Source: Psychrobacter maritimus
GTDB lineage: Bacteria; Pseudomonadota; Gammaproteobacteria; Pseudomonadales; Moraxellaceae
Length of the DNA: 64,000 nt
Direction of reading: 5' to 3'
Assembly: GCF_904846345.1 (NCBI RefSeq)
Contig: NZ_CAJHAJ010000011.1
Span: 1-64,000, forward strand
Shown: positions 9,486 through 18,817 of the stretch, piece after piece
Layout: the number at the start of each line of letters is the position of its first letter
How positions within the stretch are numbered: position 1 is the first letter of the stretch
Notes under the pieces: model-generated
Databases searched by the model: none
The model's input: only the letters and a program-made list of their open reading frames with translations
Told to the model about the DNA's origin: nothing
Made by a program: the position numbers and the translations under genes

Positions 9486-9573
9486 GTTACGTCTGCAATC
9501 TCGATAATGCTTGTAAGGGTGCTTTTTTTAAAAATTGCTTGTATTGCAAACATTGTATTAAAGGTAGTGCGAA

Positions 9574-9607
9574 AAAAAGGTCAGTAGATTGCTCTACTGA
9601 CCTTTTT
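9574..9607. terminator. bidirectional terminator behind slyD
   Basis: AAAAAGGTCAGTAG, six-base loop, CTACTGACCTTTTT. It has a perfect 14-bp stem with T5 on the plus strand and a longer T run on the minus strand. It lies 90 bp after the slyD stop. Confidence 0.9.
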
Positions 9608-9696
9608 AGTTAGACGACAACACTATCGTTCATAACTAAGTATTCGCCTAACTATATTAAGCATACTAACGATGGTACGCTAAACTCAAAAAGAGA

Positions 9697-10182
9697 TTAG
9701 TGCTCAACGCCACCAGCGCCATGGATATGGCCATGGTTTAATTCGTCTTCAGTTGCTGCACGTACTTCTTGGATTTCAACGTCAAACGTCAAACGCTTAC
9801 CAGCCAATGGATGGTTTGCATCAACAGTCACTTCTTTGTCGTTTACATCAGTAACGGTCACTAGCATAACTTGACCGCCAGCTTCTGACTGAAACTGCAT
9901 ACCAGGCTGGATGTCCTCAACGCCTTGGAAGTTTTCACGTGGTACATGTTGTACCGCTTGTTCTTGATATTCGCCGTAACCATCAGCAGGCTCTACAACG
10001 GCATTGACTCTTTCGCCAGCAGATTTGCCTTCTAGTTGTTGCTCAAGACCTGGGATGATGTTGCTATGGCCATGCAAATAAGCAAGCGGTTGACCTTCTG
10101 GAGACTGGTCAAGGATGTTACCTTCGTCGTCTTTTAGAGTGTAGTTGAACTTGACGGCAGTGTCTTTTGCGATAGTAGTCAT
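9697..10182 (-). CDS. slyD: FKBP-type peptidyl-prolyl isomerase, SlyD-like
   Basis: A cytoplasmic prolyl cis-trans isomerase and chaperone; in E. coli SlyD also binds nickel and serves hydrogenase maturation. The 161-residue protein has the FKBP part (FNYTLKDDEGNILDQS, YLHGHSNIIPGLEQQLEGK) with the inserted-flap domain (about 70-120) and the returning strand (VDANHPLAGKRLTFDVEI). The C-terminus is short (HGHIHGAGGVEH) with four histidines and no cysteine, so metal binding is probably weaker than in E. coli SlyD. AGGA lies nine bases before the ATG. Monocistronic. Confidence 0.92.
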   Translation of the reverse strand: MTTIAKDTAVKFNYTLKDDEGNILDQSPEGQPLAYLHGHSNIIPGLEQQLEGKSAGERVNAVVEPADGYGEYQEQAVQHVPRENFQGVEDIQPGMQFQSEAGGQVMLVTVTDVNDKEVTVDANHPLAGKRLTFDVEIQEVRAATEDELNHGHIHGAGGVEH

Positions 10183-10571
10183 AAATTATCCTAAATATGT
10201 CGATATTAAAATTTAAATACGGTTGGAATAAACCTAAAAAAGCCAATCAGCCAGCCAAATAGCCACGTCATTAGTCAATTATCATCAGTTTATTAGGGTA
10301 ACTTTAGCAGTTAGCATCTTTAATTGCGATGCCTCCTATCGGTTTCAAGGTTAAAAGCATAAAAAATGCCAATTAATCGGCGAATTAATGTAAATAAATA
10401 TGATTTTTACGCTCTTTAGCGATTTCTTCTCTCTTTAATATAAGTAGCGTAAGGTTTGACAGTTGCGTTTTTGCATAATGACTCCTACCATAGAGACGAT
10501 CATAACAATAATAATAGTAGTGAATAAATAGTAATGACTAATAATAGTGACGATTATAAGGATAAGAAAAA
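10183..10571. other. divergent region between slyD and the M61 peptidase gene, 389 bp
   Basis: AT-rich DNA with no reading frame or hairpin that I can support. A TTGACA at about 10457 has no well-spaced -10 partner. Confidence 0.4.
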
Positions 10572-12584
10572 ATGATGACTGCATCTTCTCAAGCTTTACC
10601 TGCTAGTACTTTGAACCGCACTTTAAATCAGCAAACTGCTCATATCTCTTACCAATTCGACTTTACACGCTTTTTAGAGCATTTGGTCGACGTAGCGCTG
10701 ACCTTTACCGCTGATACTGACGCGCCGAGTTTGTGGTTGCCAGCATGGATACCGGGTAGCTATTTAATGCGCGAATTTGCCCGTAATATCACCGCGGTTC
10801 ACTATAAAATTTTAGATAGCCAAACTCTAAACAATCAAACATTAGATGGTCAACTCACGGACAATAATCAAAAAACAAACACGTATCGCGCGCAAAAAAT
10901 AGATAAAAATACTTGGCAGCTGCCACAAGTGCGCGCAGGGCAGAGCATACATGTCCATTATGAAGTGTATTGTTATGATTTATCGGTACGTACTGCGTAT
11001 GTTGACCAGCAGCGTTTATATGGCAATTTTACCTCGCTTGCTTTAGCGATTGAAGGACAAGAGCAAAAAGCGGTAGAGGTTGATTTAATCGTGCCAGCGG
11101 TGTTTTTAGCCGACAAAGATACCAGCCGTGTGCTCTTGGCCTGTGGACTTGAGGCAGTACAATCACAAGGTGATAAACTGCGAATATATACTCTACAAGC
11201 AGGCAGCTATCACGAACTTATCGATTATCCGTTTGAAATTGCTGAACAAGATAGCTTTGATTTTATTATTCAAGATGATAAGCACCAGACGATTGGCCAT
11301 CATTTTTATCTTGCCGGTAAGCATAGCGCCAATATGGGACGCTTGCAGCAAGACGTCACTCAAATCTGTCAAACTTATCTAGATTGGCTCGGCGATGCGC
11401 CATTTAATGATTACACCTTTATGACCTTTGCCAGTGGTCAGGATTACGGTGGTCTGGAGCATATCAACTCGACCAGTTTGATTACCCCGCGTCGCGATTT
11501 GCCCAATGCTGATGAGCCAAAAGTACCAAGTGCTGATTATCAGCGCTTTTTGGGCCTATGCAGCCATGAATACTTTCATGCATGGTGGGTAAAAACTGTC
11601 CGTCCAGATGTGATGTTAGATGTGGATTTGCGCCGCGAAGCCTTTACGCCATTGCTATGGGTGTTTGAAGGTTTTACCTCTTATATCGATGATTTTATGT
11701 TGCAAGCGTCAGGCGTCATCGATAAGGCAAACTATCTTAAATTACTCACTGAACAAATCAATCGCTATTACCAAACCCCTGGGCGCGCGCATCAAAGCGT
11801 TGCTGAGTCGAGCTTTGATGCTTGGATTAAGCTCTATCGCAACGATGAAAACACTGGCAATGCAGGTATCAGTTACTATAATAAAGGTGCCTTGGTAGCG
11901 TTATGCTTAGATTTAACCTTACTAGAAAAAAGCGCAGGTCGTTATCGTTTGTTTGATGTCGTCAAAGCCTTTTATGGTCAAGCAAAGCAAAAGGATAATA
12001 AGCGCATCGGTATCAGTAGTGCTGATATGGAGGCAGTTATCGGGCAGTTTATGCCATTAGCGGATTGGGAAGAGTTTGAGCGCCGTTATGTTAATGGCGT
12101 TGAGGAGCTGCCATTAGAGGCGCTGCTCACAGCAAATGGTATTAAAATTTACCCTAATACCAAAGAGACTGCGGATAAACATGTGCCATGGGGCATGCGC
12201 TGTAGTGAGACGCCACTGGGTCTTAAGGTTAATCGCGTGACACGTGACAGTATCGCTGCTAAGGCTGGCATTTCAGCCCATGATGTCGTCGTCGCAATCG
12301 ATGGTATCAAAGCAGACACTAAGCAATTAGCAACGCTTAGTAAGGCCACACGCGCTGTGGAATGTCATTTATTTCGCCGTGATGAGCTGATGACGGTGAA
12401 AGTTTTGCCTAAATCTGATTTCGCTGATAAAGACGCGCATGACGATAATGAAAAAGTATTCCCGCATAGCGTCAGCTTACGTTTAGCAAGGGCTAGCACC
12501 GACTGCGAAGGCGATGGTGAATATGCAGACTATGCAAATACTGAAAACGCTTGGCTTAATGCGATAGCGCGCTATAAAAATTAA
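10572..12584 (+). CDS. M61 family glycyl aminopeptidase-like protein with PDZ domain
   Basis: A zinc metallopeptidase of the M61 family. The 670-residue protein has an N-terminal beta-rich domain (about 20-190, WLPAWIPGSYLMREFARN), a central peptidase domain with the zinc motif HEYFH (332-336) preceded by GQDYGGLEHINST, a downstream EGFTSYIDD holding the third ligand glutamate, and a C-terminal PDZ domain (about 535-610, GLKVNRVTRDSIAAKAGI). No signal peptide is evident, so it is probably cytoplasmic. The first ATG of an ATGATG pair is used; AAGGATAAG lies upstream. Substrate preference for glycine or alanine N-termini is known for the family and not visible here. A bidirectional terminator follows. 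Confidence 0.93.
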   Translation: MMTASSQALPASTLNRTLNQQTAHISYQFDFTRFLEHLVDVALTFTADTDAPSLWLPAWIPGSYLMREFARNITAVHYKILDSQTLNNQTLDGQLTDNNQKTNTYRAQKIDKNTWQLPQVRAGQSIHVHYEVYCYDLSVRTAYVDQQRLYGNFTSLALAIEGQEQKAVEVDLIVPAVFLADKDTSRVLLACGLEAVQSQGDKLRIYTLQAGSYHELIDYPFEIAEQDSFDFIIQDDKHQTIGHHFYLAGKHSANMGRLQQDVTQICQTYLDWLGDAPFNDYTFMTFASGQDYGGLEHINSTSLITPRRDLPNADEPKVPSADYQRFLGLCSHEYFHAWWVKTVRPDVMLDVDLRREAFTPLLWVFEGFTSYIDDFMLQASGVIDKANYLKLLTEQINRYYQTPGRAHQSVAESSFDAWIKLYRNDENTGNAGISYYNKGALVALCLDLTLLEKSAGRYRLFDVVKAFYGQAKQKDNKRIGISSADMEAVIGQFMPLADWEEFERRYVNGVEELPLEALLTANGIKIYPNTKETADKHVPWGMRCSETPLGLKVNRVTRDSIAAKAGISAHDVVVAIDGIKADTKQLATLSKATRAVECHLFRRDELMTVKVLPKSDFADKDAHDDNEKVFPHSVSLRLARASTDCEGDGEYADYANTENAWLNAIARYKN

Positions 12585-12636
12585 TAGCTAGAGTAGCTAG
12601 GCAGGTTAAAAGCGATTAGACATTTAGATATTAAAA

Positions 12637-12676
12637 AACCCTTGCTAAGTGACACAGCTTAGCAAGGGTCTTATAT
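12637..12676. terminator. bidirectional terminator
   Basis: ACCCTTGCTAAG (12638-12649) pairs with CTTAGCAAGGGT (12658-12669), with A-rich and T-rich flanks. It lies between the convergent M61 and DUF305 genes. Confidence 0.85.
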
Positions 12677-12741
12677 TTTTAATGTTTAAAGCGTTATGAG
12701 AAAAAATTAGGTAAAAATGTTACTGCCCTAAATATTTAGCC

Positions 12742-13569
12742 TTAAGATTTAGCGTTCTCTTTAATCTCTTTTTTATCTTCAATAACGGCTTCAGCATTAT
12801 CATTAACCGTCGCTTTATTGGCTTTATGAGCCGTAATCCAATTTTGCATCAGCGCAATCTCAGGCTGCTGAGCATCGATAATGTCTTGGGCTAGCTTGCG
12901 CATCTCTTCATCCGTACCGTATTGAAGCTGTACTTTTGCCATATCTACTGCGCCAATATGATGCGGCAGCATACCGCGCGCAAAGGCCATATCAGCCTCA
13001 GGTTCGGCAATACCAAGCATCATATCACTATGCATGGTATTCATCCCTTTAGCATAAGCTGCTTGCATAGCCTCGGTATTGGGTTTGGGTTTGGGCGCAT
13101 CAGGATGGCTGGCCAGCCATTTATTCATGATGTCGATTTCAATTTGCTGTGAGTCGATAATGTCTTGGGCAAGTTTGCGCATGGTCTTATCGGTCCCATA
13201 CTTCAGCTCAATCTTTGCCATATCGACCGCGCCGCGATGATGACCGAGCATCCCTTTGGCAAAGGCGGTATCGGGATCGTTATAACCCATACCAACCATC
13301 ATCTCATTATGCATACTGGTCATCGACTTCGTATAGTCTTTTAGCATATCCGTCATTTGTGCTTCGTCTACTACATCGCCACTCGCAGACATATCATGGC
13401 CAGCATGGGCGTCCATATCGTCAGCAGCTTCAGACGGCTCAGTCGTGGTTGTTATTGCTTCTTCTGCCGGCATTACCTCGCTATCCTCTGTTGCGGGCTG
13501 GCAAGCACTCAGCAGCAACGCCGCAGAGATACTAGTGGCAAACAAGGTAAAACGACGAGAAGCAATCAT
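12742..13569 (-). CDS. lipoprotein with two tandem DUF305 domains
   Basis: An exported lipoprotein: signal peptide with lipobox LLSAC, lipidated Cys23. After an acidic linker with HAGHDM come two copies of the DUF305 unit (about 85-160 and 172-250). Each has MH..MM.G, GML.HH.GAVDMAK, YGTD..MRKLAQDIID and QQ.EI..M..W. DUF305 proteins are four-helix ferritin-like folds, often linked to copper or other metals; the His/Met-rich motifs fit metal binding, but no metal gene is adjacent. The C-terminus is Lys/Glu-rich. The two repeats are clearly homologous, so an internal duplication is seen directly. Confidence 0.9.
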   Translation of the reverse strand: MIASRRFTLFATSISAALLLSACQPATEDSEVMPAEEAITTTTEPSEAADDMDAHAGHDMSASGDVVDEAQMTDMLKDYTKSMTSMHNEMMVGMGYNDPDTAFAKGMLGHHRGAVDMAKIELKYGTDKTMRKLAQDIIDSQQIEIDIMNKWLASHPDAPKPKPNTEAMQAAYAKGMNTMHSDMMLGIAEPEADMAFARGMLPHHIGAVDMAKVQLQYGTDEEMRKLAQDIIDAQQPEIALMQNWITAHKANKATVNDNAEAVIEDKKEIKENAKS

Positions 13570-13828
13570 GATATATCCTTACTATCAATAAAAAATAACA
13601 AACCAGACAAATAATAAGCAAGCAGCAGGCGATATCCGCCATCTTAAATACAGATATCGCCCAAAGATAATATGGTTTTGTAGCTTAGCAGATAAACCTT
13701 GCTCATTCGAGACGCTATGTTTAACAAGTCGTAATATCTTTAACAAGCTCAACAGCAAAATTGATTAATAGGTACTTGAAGTGAGTAGGCATTAACAAGC
13801 TATAAGGCTAAATACCTTATTAACACCC

Positions 13829-14455
13829 CTAATCAATAACGCCTAATTGCTGACAACGCTCACGACTTAAATGAATACGCACAAATTCACCAACGCCAAG
13901 CGACCCAAGCTCGAATCCAGCCACCGACCAGCGAATAAGACGCAGACAAGGTAAGCCTACATGCGCGGTCATACGCCTGACTTGGCGATTTTTGCCTTCA
14001 TAGATGGTCAGCATAAGCCATGAAGTCGGCACACTTTTGCGCTCACGAATAGGTGGATCGCGTTGCCATAGCGCAATCGGTAAATCCGCTTCATCAACCA
14101 GTAGCGCCGTTGCCGGTAAGGTTTTGCCATCTTTTAACTGGACTCCAGCAGCCAATTGCTTTAGTTGGTCAGCGCTTACTAGACCTTCTACTTGTACCAA
14201 ATAGGTTTTACCTTGTTTTTGCTTATTTTGCGCAAAATTCTTGGCAGAGGGCGGCTGGGTAATGGCTTTATTAACCCGTCCGTCACTGGTCAAAATCAAC
14301 AAGCCTTCTGAGGTGGCATCCAGTCGACCGGCGACGCGAAGAGATTTATCGGTGAAATACTGTGATAGGGTACTGTGGTCATTATTGCTGTCATCACGAA
14401 ATTGACTTTGTACTCCGTAAGGCTTGTTGAATAGAATCAGGCTGGAGGTCGACAT
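13829..14455 (-). CDS. rluE: 23S rRNA pseudouridine synthase, RluE type
   Basis: Converts a uridine of 23S rRNA to pseudouridine (U2457 in E. coli for RluE). The 208 residues have no S4 domain, typical of the RluE/RsuA-short group. The catalytic motif is AGRLDATSEGLLILTSDG with Asp46; later come GKTYLVQVEG, YEGKNRQVRRM and LPCLRLIRWSVAGF. The assignment to RluE rather than another RsuA-family member rests on length and these motifs. It is divergent from icd. Confidence 0.88.
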   Translation of the reverse strand: MSTSSLILFNKPYGVQSQFRDDSNNDHSTLSQYFTDKSLRVAGRLDATSEGLLILTSDGRVNKAITQPPSAKNFAQNKQKQGKTYLVQVEGLVSADQLKQLAAGVQLKDGKTLPATALLVDEADLPIALWQRDPPIRERKSVPTSWLMLTIYEGKNRQVRRMTAHVGLPCLRLIRWSVAGFELGSLGVGEFVRIHLSRERCQQLGVID

Positions 14456-15123
14456 AAAATAGCGTTTCCCAAAGATAAAAAAACTGAATGTAGGGTAAAT
14501 AGAAGTAGTATTAAAAGCGTAAGTGCTTGCTAAAAAACGCGCAAGCTATAAGGCTACTCTTATAACTATCGATAACCATGTTATAATTGTGGTATTTATC
14601 ATAATGATAACTAAAAATGGCTCATGCAAAACAAAAATCATCAAGCACGCTTTATCTTAGTACAATGGCTAAGGCAGCTTACGGTTTTTTGTATGACTTA
14701 ATTCGCAAAATCTGAAAAATTTCATGCATTTTTTATAAAGTTTTTTTGTCATTTTACTTATTGTAATGACATCTGATTTTGTCGATAAATGACCAAGCAA
14801 TTTTTGCAGTAGCTTTGATTTTTTACATGATTATTAAAAAAATTATTAATCATATTATCAACAATATCTTTAGATATTACTCTTAAAACTATTATACATC
14901 ACCTCGCCAAGCATGTCGGCTTACCTATATTCTGCTCAGTACGCTCTGCTCAATATATGTTACTCAAATAATTAGCGTTTAACTCGCTATGCTGCTTAGC
15001 TAAAGCCAAAAGCAAAACATAAATAGCTAGCGAAGATAACAGAATGCCAATGATGCCATGATGCCATGATGCCAACGATGCTTGCGCTATCTACTATAAA
15101 AATACAATCAAGGAGTTTGACCC
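14456..15123. other. divergent region between rluE and icd, 668 bp
   Basis: Long AT-rich DNA. A perfect inverted repeat TGTCATT / AATGACA (14747-14753, 14765-14771) could be an operator for icd. Close to icd a short tandem repeat with a GATGCCAT-like unit lies at 15043-15082. No reading frame is convincing. Confidence 0.5.
15043..15082. repeat. short tandem repeat (TGCCATGA-like unit)
   Basis: About four imperfect units of eight to nine bases (TGCCAATGA, TGCCATGA, TGCCATGA, TGCCAACGA), ending about 40 bp before the icd start. It lies in the 5' leader or promoter and could vary in copy number by slippage. Confidence 0.6.
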
Positions 15124-16383
15124 ATGCCATATGAAAAGGTAATCGTCCCAAGAGACGGCGAAAAAGTAACCGTTAATGCTGATTTAACCCTAAACGTACC
15201 CAATCATCCAATTATTCCCTTTATCGAAGGCGATGGCATCGGTGTGGATATCACGCCGGTGATGATTAAAGTGGTTGATGCCGCGGTCTCAAAAGCCTAT
15301 CAAGGCAAAAAATCTATCGTTTGGATGGAAGTATATTGCGGCGAAAAAGCCTCGAAAATTTATGATGGCGAATATCTACCGACCGAAACGCTTGAGGTTC
15401 TGCGCGAATACGTGGTGAGTATCAAAGGTCCATTGACCACGCCAGTTGGCGGCGGTATGCGCTCACTAAACGTCGCGCTACGTCAAGAGCTTGACCTATA
15501 CGTCTGTCAGCGTCCAGTACGCTGGTTTGAAGGCGTGCCAAGCCCTGTGCATAGCCCAGAATTGACAGACATGGTGATTTTCCGTGAAAACTCAGAAGAT
15601 ATCTACGCAGGTATCGAGTGGAAAGCGGGCAGTGATGATGCAAAAAAAGTCATCAAGTTTTTGAAAGAAGAGATGGGCGTGACCAAAATCCGCTTCTCCG
15701 ATGACTGCGGTATCGGTATTAAGCCGGTATCAAAAGAAGGCTCGCAGCGTTTGGTGCGTAAAGCTATTCAACATGCTATCGATAATGACTTACCGAGTGT
15801 CACCCTCGTGCACAAAGGTAATATCATGAAATTTACAGAAGGCGCGTTTAAAGAGTGGGGCTATGAGCTTGCCGCTGAGCGTTTCGGTGCTGAGCTATTA
15901 GATGGTGGTCCTTGGATGACGATAAAAAACCCAAAAACGGGTAATGAAATTGTCATTAAAGACGTCATCGCTGATGCTTTTTTACAGCAAATCTTGATGC
16001 GTCCTGCTGATTATTCCGTTATCGCAACGTTAAACTTAAACGGTGACTATATCTCTGATGCGCTGGCCGCAGAAGTGGGTGGTATCGGTATCGCACCGGG
16101 TGCCAATAAAGGCGGGTCAATCTCTGTCTATGAAGCAACTCACGGTACGGCACCAAAATATGCCGGTCAAGATAAAGTTAATCCAGGCTCATTGATTTTA
16201 TCTGCTGAAATGATGCTACGCGATATGGGTTGGACCGAAGCTGCCGACCTTGTGATCGATGGTATCAAAGGGGCGATTAAGAATAAAACCGTCACTTATG
16301 ACTTTGAGCGTTTGATGCCAGATGCTGTTTTGCTCAGCAGCTCTGAGTTTGGTCAAGCCATTATTAAACATATGGATACTTAA
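15124..16383 (+). CDS. icd: NADP-dependent isocitrate dehydrogenase, homodimeric type
   Basis: Oxidative decarboxylation of isocitrate to 2-oxoglutarate with NADP in the citric acid cycle. The 419 residues align closely with E. coli Icd: [53 protein letters not shown], and the NADP-binding [16 protein letters not shown] plus VTYDFERLM. Ser114 corresponds to E. coli Ser113, the residue phosphorylated by AceK, so this kind of control is possible. Strong AAGGAG ribosome site before the ATG. Convergent with a second, unrelated isocitrate dehydrogenase gene. Confidence 0.97.
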   Translation: MPYEKVIVPRDGEKVTVNADLTLNVPNHPIIPFIEGDGIGVDITPVMIKVVDAAVSKAYQGKKSIVWMEVYCGEKASKIYDGEYLPTETLEVLREYVVSIKGPLTTPVGGGMRSLNVALRQELDLYVCQRPVRWFEGVPSPVHSPELTDMVIFRENSEDIYAGIEWKAGSDDAKKVIKFLKEEMGVTKIRFSDDCGIGIKPVSKEGSQRLVRKAIQHAIDNDLPSVTLVHKGNIMKFTEGAFKEWGYELAAERFGAELLDGGPWMTIKNPKTGNEIVIKDVIADAFLQQILMRPADYSVIATLNLNGDYISDALAAEVGGIGIAPGANKGGSISVYEATHGTAPKYAGQDKVNPGSLILSAEMMLRDMGWTEAADLVIDGIKGAIKNKTVTYDFERLMPDAVLLSSSEFGQAIIKHMDT

Positions 16384-16436
16384 TTAAAAAAAGGTTAAGA
16401 AACTTTGGTTAGCTGAGTTTTACCCAGTTATATTTT

Positions 16437-16471
16437 AAAAAGCCATCTACAACAATGTAGGTGGCTTTTTT
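16437..16471 (+). terminator. terminator of icd
   Basis: AAAAAGCCATCTAC and GTAGGTGGCTTTTT pair with one wobble and are followed by T. Confidence 0.9.
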
Positions 16472-16495
16472 ACGGTTATCTATTTATTTAGCCAT

Positions 16496-16533
16496 AAAAA
16501 ACACCCCAAAAGTCTAGACCTTTGGGGTGTTTG
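16496..16533 (-). terminator. terminator of icd2
   Basis: AAACACCCCAAA and TTTGGGGTGTTT form a 12-bp stem. On the minus strand it runs into a longer T tract, fitting the end of the minus-strand icd2 transcript. Confidence 0.85.
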
Positions 16534-16597
16534 ATTCATGCTGACTTAACAACGTTTACTAAGTCAGTTTAGAGCCATTTATTCAGTTTAGAGCCAA

Positions 16598-18817
16598 CTA
16601 TAATGAAGCAATAGTCTCGTTGAATAAGGCACTTGGACGCATGGCTTTTTCAGCTAAAGCTTCATCTGCCAAGTAGTAGCCTTTTAGATCCATAGGCTTA
16701 CCCTGAACCGCATTCATCTGTTCAATGATAGCCGCTTCATTGCTTTCAAGCTTTTGTGCCAATGGCGCAAATTGTGCTTTTAGCTCGCTATTCTCATCTT
16801 GTGCTGCCAACTCTTGAGCCCAGTACATAGCCAGATAGAAATGGCTACCACGGTTATCCAATTCGCCCGTTTTACGTGAAGGCGATTTGTCATTTAACAG
16901 CAGCGTTTCAGTGGCTCTATCAAGCGTATCGGCCAATACTTTAGCTTTGGCATTGCCGTCGTTTTTAGCTAAATGCTCTAAAGACTCAGTCAAGGCTAAG
17001 AACTCACCAAGAGAATCCCAACGTAGATGGTTTTCTTCAAGCAATTGTTGTACATGTTTCGGTGCTGAACCACCTGCGCCTGTTTCAAACAAACCGCCGC
17101 CCTTCATTAGTGGGACAACTGACAGCATTTTAGCACTGGTACCCAATTCTAAAATCGGGAACAAGTCAGTTAGGTAATCACGTAAAATATTACCGGTAGC
17201 AGAAATGGTATCTAGACCGCGAGCAACGCGCTCTAAGGTATAACGCATCGCACGAACTTGAGACATGATTTCGATATGTAGACCGTCAGTGTCATGATCT
17301 TTTAAGTAGGTTTGTACTTTTTTGATCAGCTCGTTCTCATGTGGACGGTAAGGGTCTAACCAAAAGATAACTGGCGTATCTGATTCACGGGCGCGGCGTA
17401 CGGCAAGCTTCACCCAATCTTGAATTGGCTCGTCTTTGACCTGACACATGCGCCAGATGTCACCTTTCTCAACACGCTGCTCAAGCAATACTTCATTAGT
17501 TTCTTCGTCAACGATACGAGCTATGCCCGAATCGCTTGCTTCGAAGGTTTTATCGTGCGAACCATACTCTTCTGCTTTTTGCGCCATTAAGCCAACGTTA
17601 GGTACGGTACCCATCGTGGTTGGGTCAAAGTTGCCATGCCATTTACAGAAATTAATCATTTCTTGGTAAATACGCGCAAAAGTAGACTCAGGCATAACTG
17701 CTTTACAGTCATACATTTTGCCATCAGCGCCCCACATTTTACCGCCTGAACGGATCATAGCAGGCATAGAAGCATCAACAATCACATCACTTGGTGAATG
17801 GAAGTTGGTGATACCTTTTGATGAATCAACCATCGCTAGACGTGGACGATGTACTTGGCAAGCATGTAAATCGCGCTCAATCTCTTCACGTAAGCTGGCA
17901 GGCAATTCGGCAATTTTTTCGTACAGACTTGCCATGCCGTTATTGACGTTAATACCTAACTCGTCAAATAACGCGCCATGCTTATTAAAGGCATCTTTAT
18001 AATAGGTTTTAACCGCGTGTCCAAAGACGATAGGATGCGAGACCTTCATCATAGTGGCTTTTACATGTAGTGAAAATAAGATACCGGCTTCACGGCAATC
18101 TTCCATTTCACGCTCATAAAATTCAAGCAGCGCTTTTTTGCTCATAAACATCAAGTCGATGACTTCTTTATCGAGCAAAGCAATACCTGATTTGAAGACA
18201 TTAACCGTGCCGTCTTCAGCCACGCGCTCCATACGTACGGTACGGGCTTTATCTAAGGTAATCGATTGCTCGCCGTCATAGAAGTCGCCACTGTGCATGT
18301 GTGAGACGTGCGTTTGTGACCATTGCTTCCACTCACCCATAGAATGCGGGTGCTTACGGGCGTAGTTTTTCACTGCTTTTGGCGCACGGCGGTCTGAGTT
18401 ACCCTCACGTATGACAGGGTTTACCGAGCTGCCTAGGCTTTTGCCATAGCGACGACGGATTTCTTCTTCTTCTTCCGTTTGCGGCTCATCTGGAAAGTTA
18501 GGAATCGCGTAGCCTTTGCTTTGTATCTCTTTAATTGCCGCTTTTAATTGCCCTACAGAGGCACTGATATTTGGCAATTTGATGATATTGGCATTTGGAT
18601 CTTGGGTTAATTGACCAAGCGCAGCTAGGTTATTAGGAACGCGCTGCTCTTCCGTTAAGTATTCTGGAAATTCAGCCAACACACGCGCTGCAACAGAGAT
18701 ATCACTGGTTTCGACTTCGATGCCTGCTGTTTGGGTAAATGCTTTTACAATAGGCAAGAATGATAAGGTTGCAAGCGCTGGGGCTTCGTCAGTTTTTGTA
18801 TAAATAATTTTTGACAT
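16598..18817 (-). CDS. icd2: NADP-dependent isocitrate dehydrogenase, monomeric type (IDH-II)
   Basis: Same reaction as icd but from the unrelated-looking monomeric family of about 740 residues; this one has 739. Recognisable stretches include [57 protein letters not shown] and [15 protein letters not shown]. The start [17 protein letters not shown] is typical. AAGGAA lies about 13 bases upstream of ATG. In Colwellia maris and other psychrophiles the monomeric enzyme is the cold-labile, low-temperature form working beside a dimeric one. A cold role here is inference. Its own terminator and a long 5' region suggest separate regulation from icd. Confidence 0.96.
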   Translation of the reverse strand: MSKIIYTKTDEAPALATLSFLPIVKAFTQTAGIEVETSDISVAARVLAEFPEYLTEEQRVPNNLAALGQLTQDPNANIIKLPNISASVGQLKAAIKEIQSKGYAIPNFPDEPQTEEEEEIRRRYGKSLGSSVNPVIREGNSDRRAPKAVKNYARKHPHSMGEWKQWSQTHVSHMHSGDFYDGEQSITLDKARTVRMERVAEDGTVNVFKSGIALLDKEVIDLMFMSKKALLEFYEREMEDCREAGILFSLHVKATMMKVSHPIVFGHAVKTYYKDAFNKHGALFDELGINVNNGMASLYEKIAELPASLREEIERDLHACQVHRPRLAMVDSSKGITNFHSPSDVIVDASMPAMIRSGGKMWGADGKMYDCKAVMPESTFARIYQEMINFCKWHGNFDPTTMGTVPNVGLMAQKAEEYGSHDKTFEASDSGIARIVDEETNEVLLEQRVEKGDIWRMCQVKDEPIQDWVKLAVRRARESDTPVIFWLDPYRPHENELIKKVQTYLKDHDTDGLHIEIMSQVRAMRYTLERVARGLDTISATGNILRDYLTDLFPILELGTSAKMLSVVPLMKGGGLFETGAGGSAPKHVQQLLEENHLRWDSLGEFLALTESLEHLAKNDGNAKAKVLADTLDRATETLLLNDKSPSRKTGELDNRGSHFYLAMYWAQELAAQDENSELKAQFAPLAQKLESNEAAIIEQMNAVQGKPMDLKGYYLADEALAEKAMRPSALFNETIASL

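Larger units (their letters stand above)
9168..9696. other. hairpin-rich region between convergent prc and slyD
   Basis: 529 bp without a confident gene. It holds three strong hairpins (9206-9235, 9453-9485, 9574-9607) and, between the first two, a minus-strand reading frame that may be a gene remnant (9253-9474). Confidence 0.6.

Noticed and set aside
9359..9613. Plus-strand 84-codon frame with a cysteine cluster (KNCLYCKHC)
   Set aside because: It runs through two terminator-like hairpins, including the one behind slyD, and has no ribosome site or recognisable domain.
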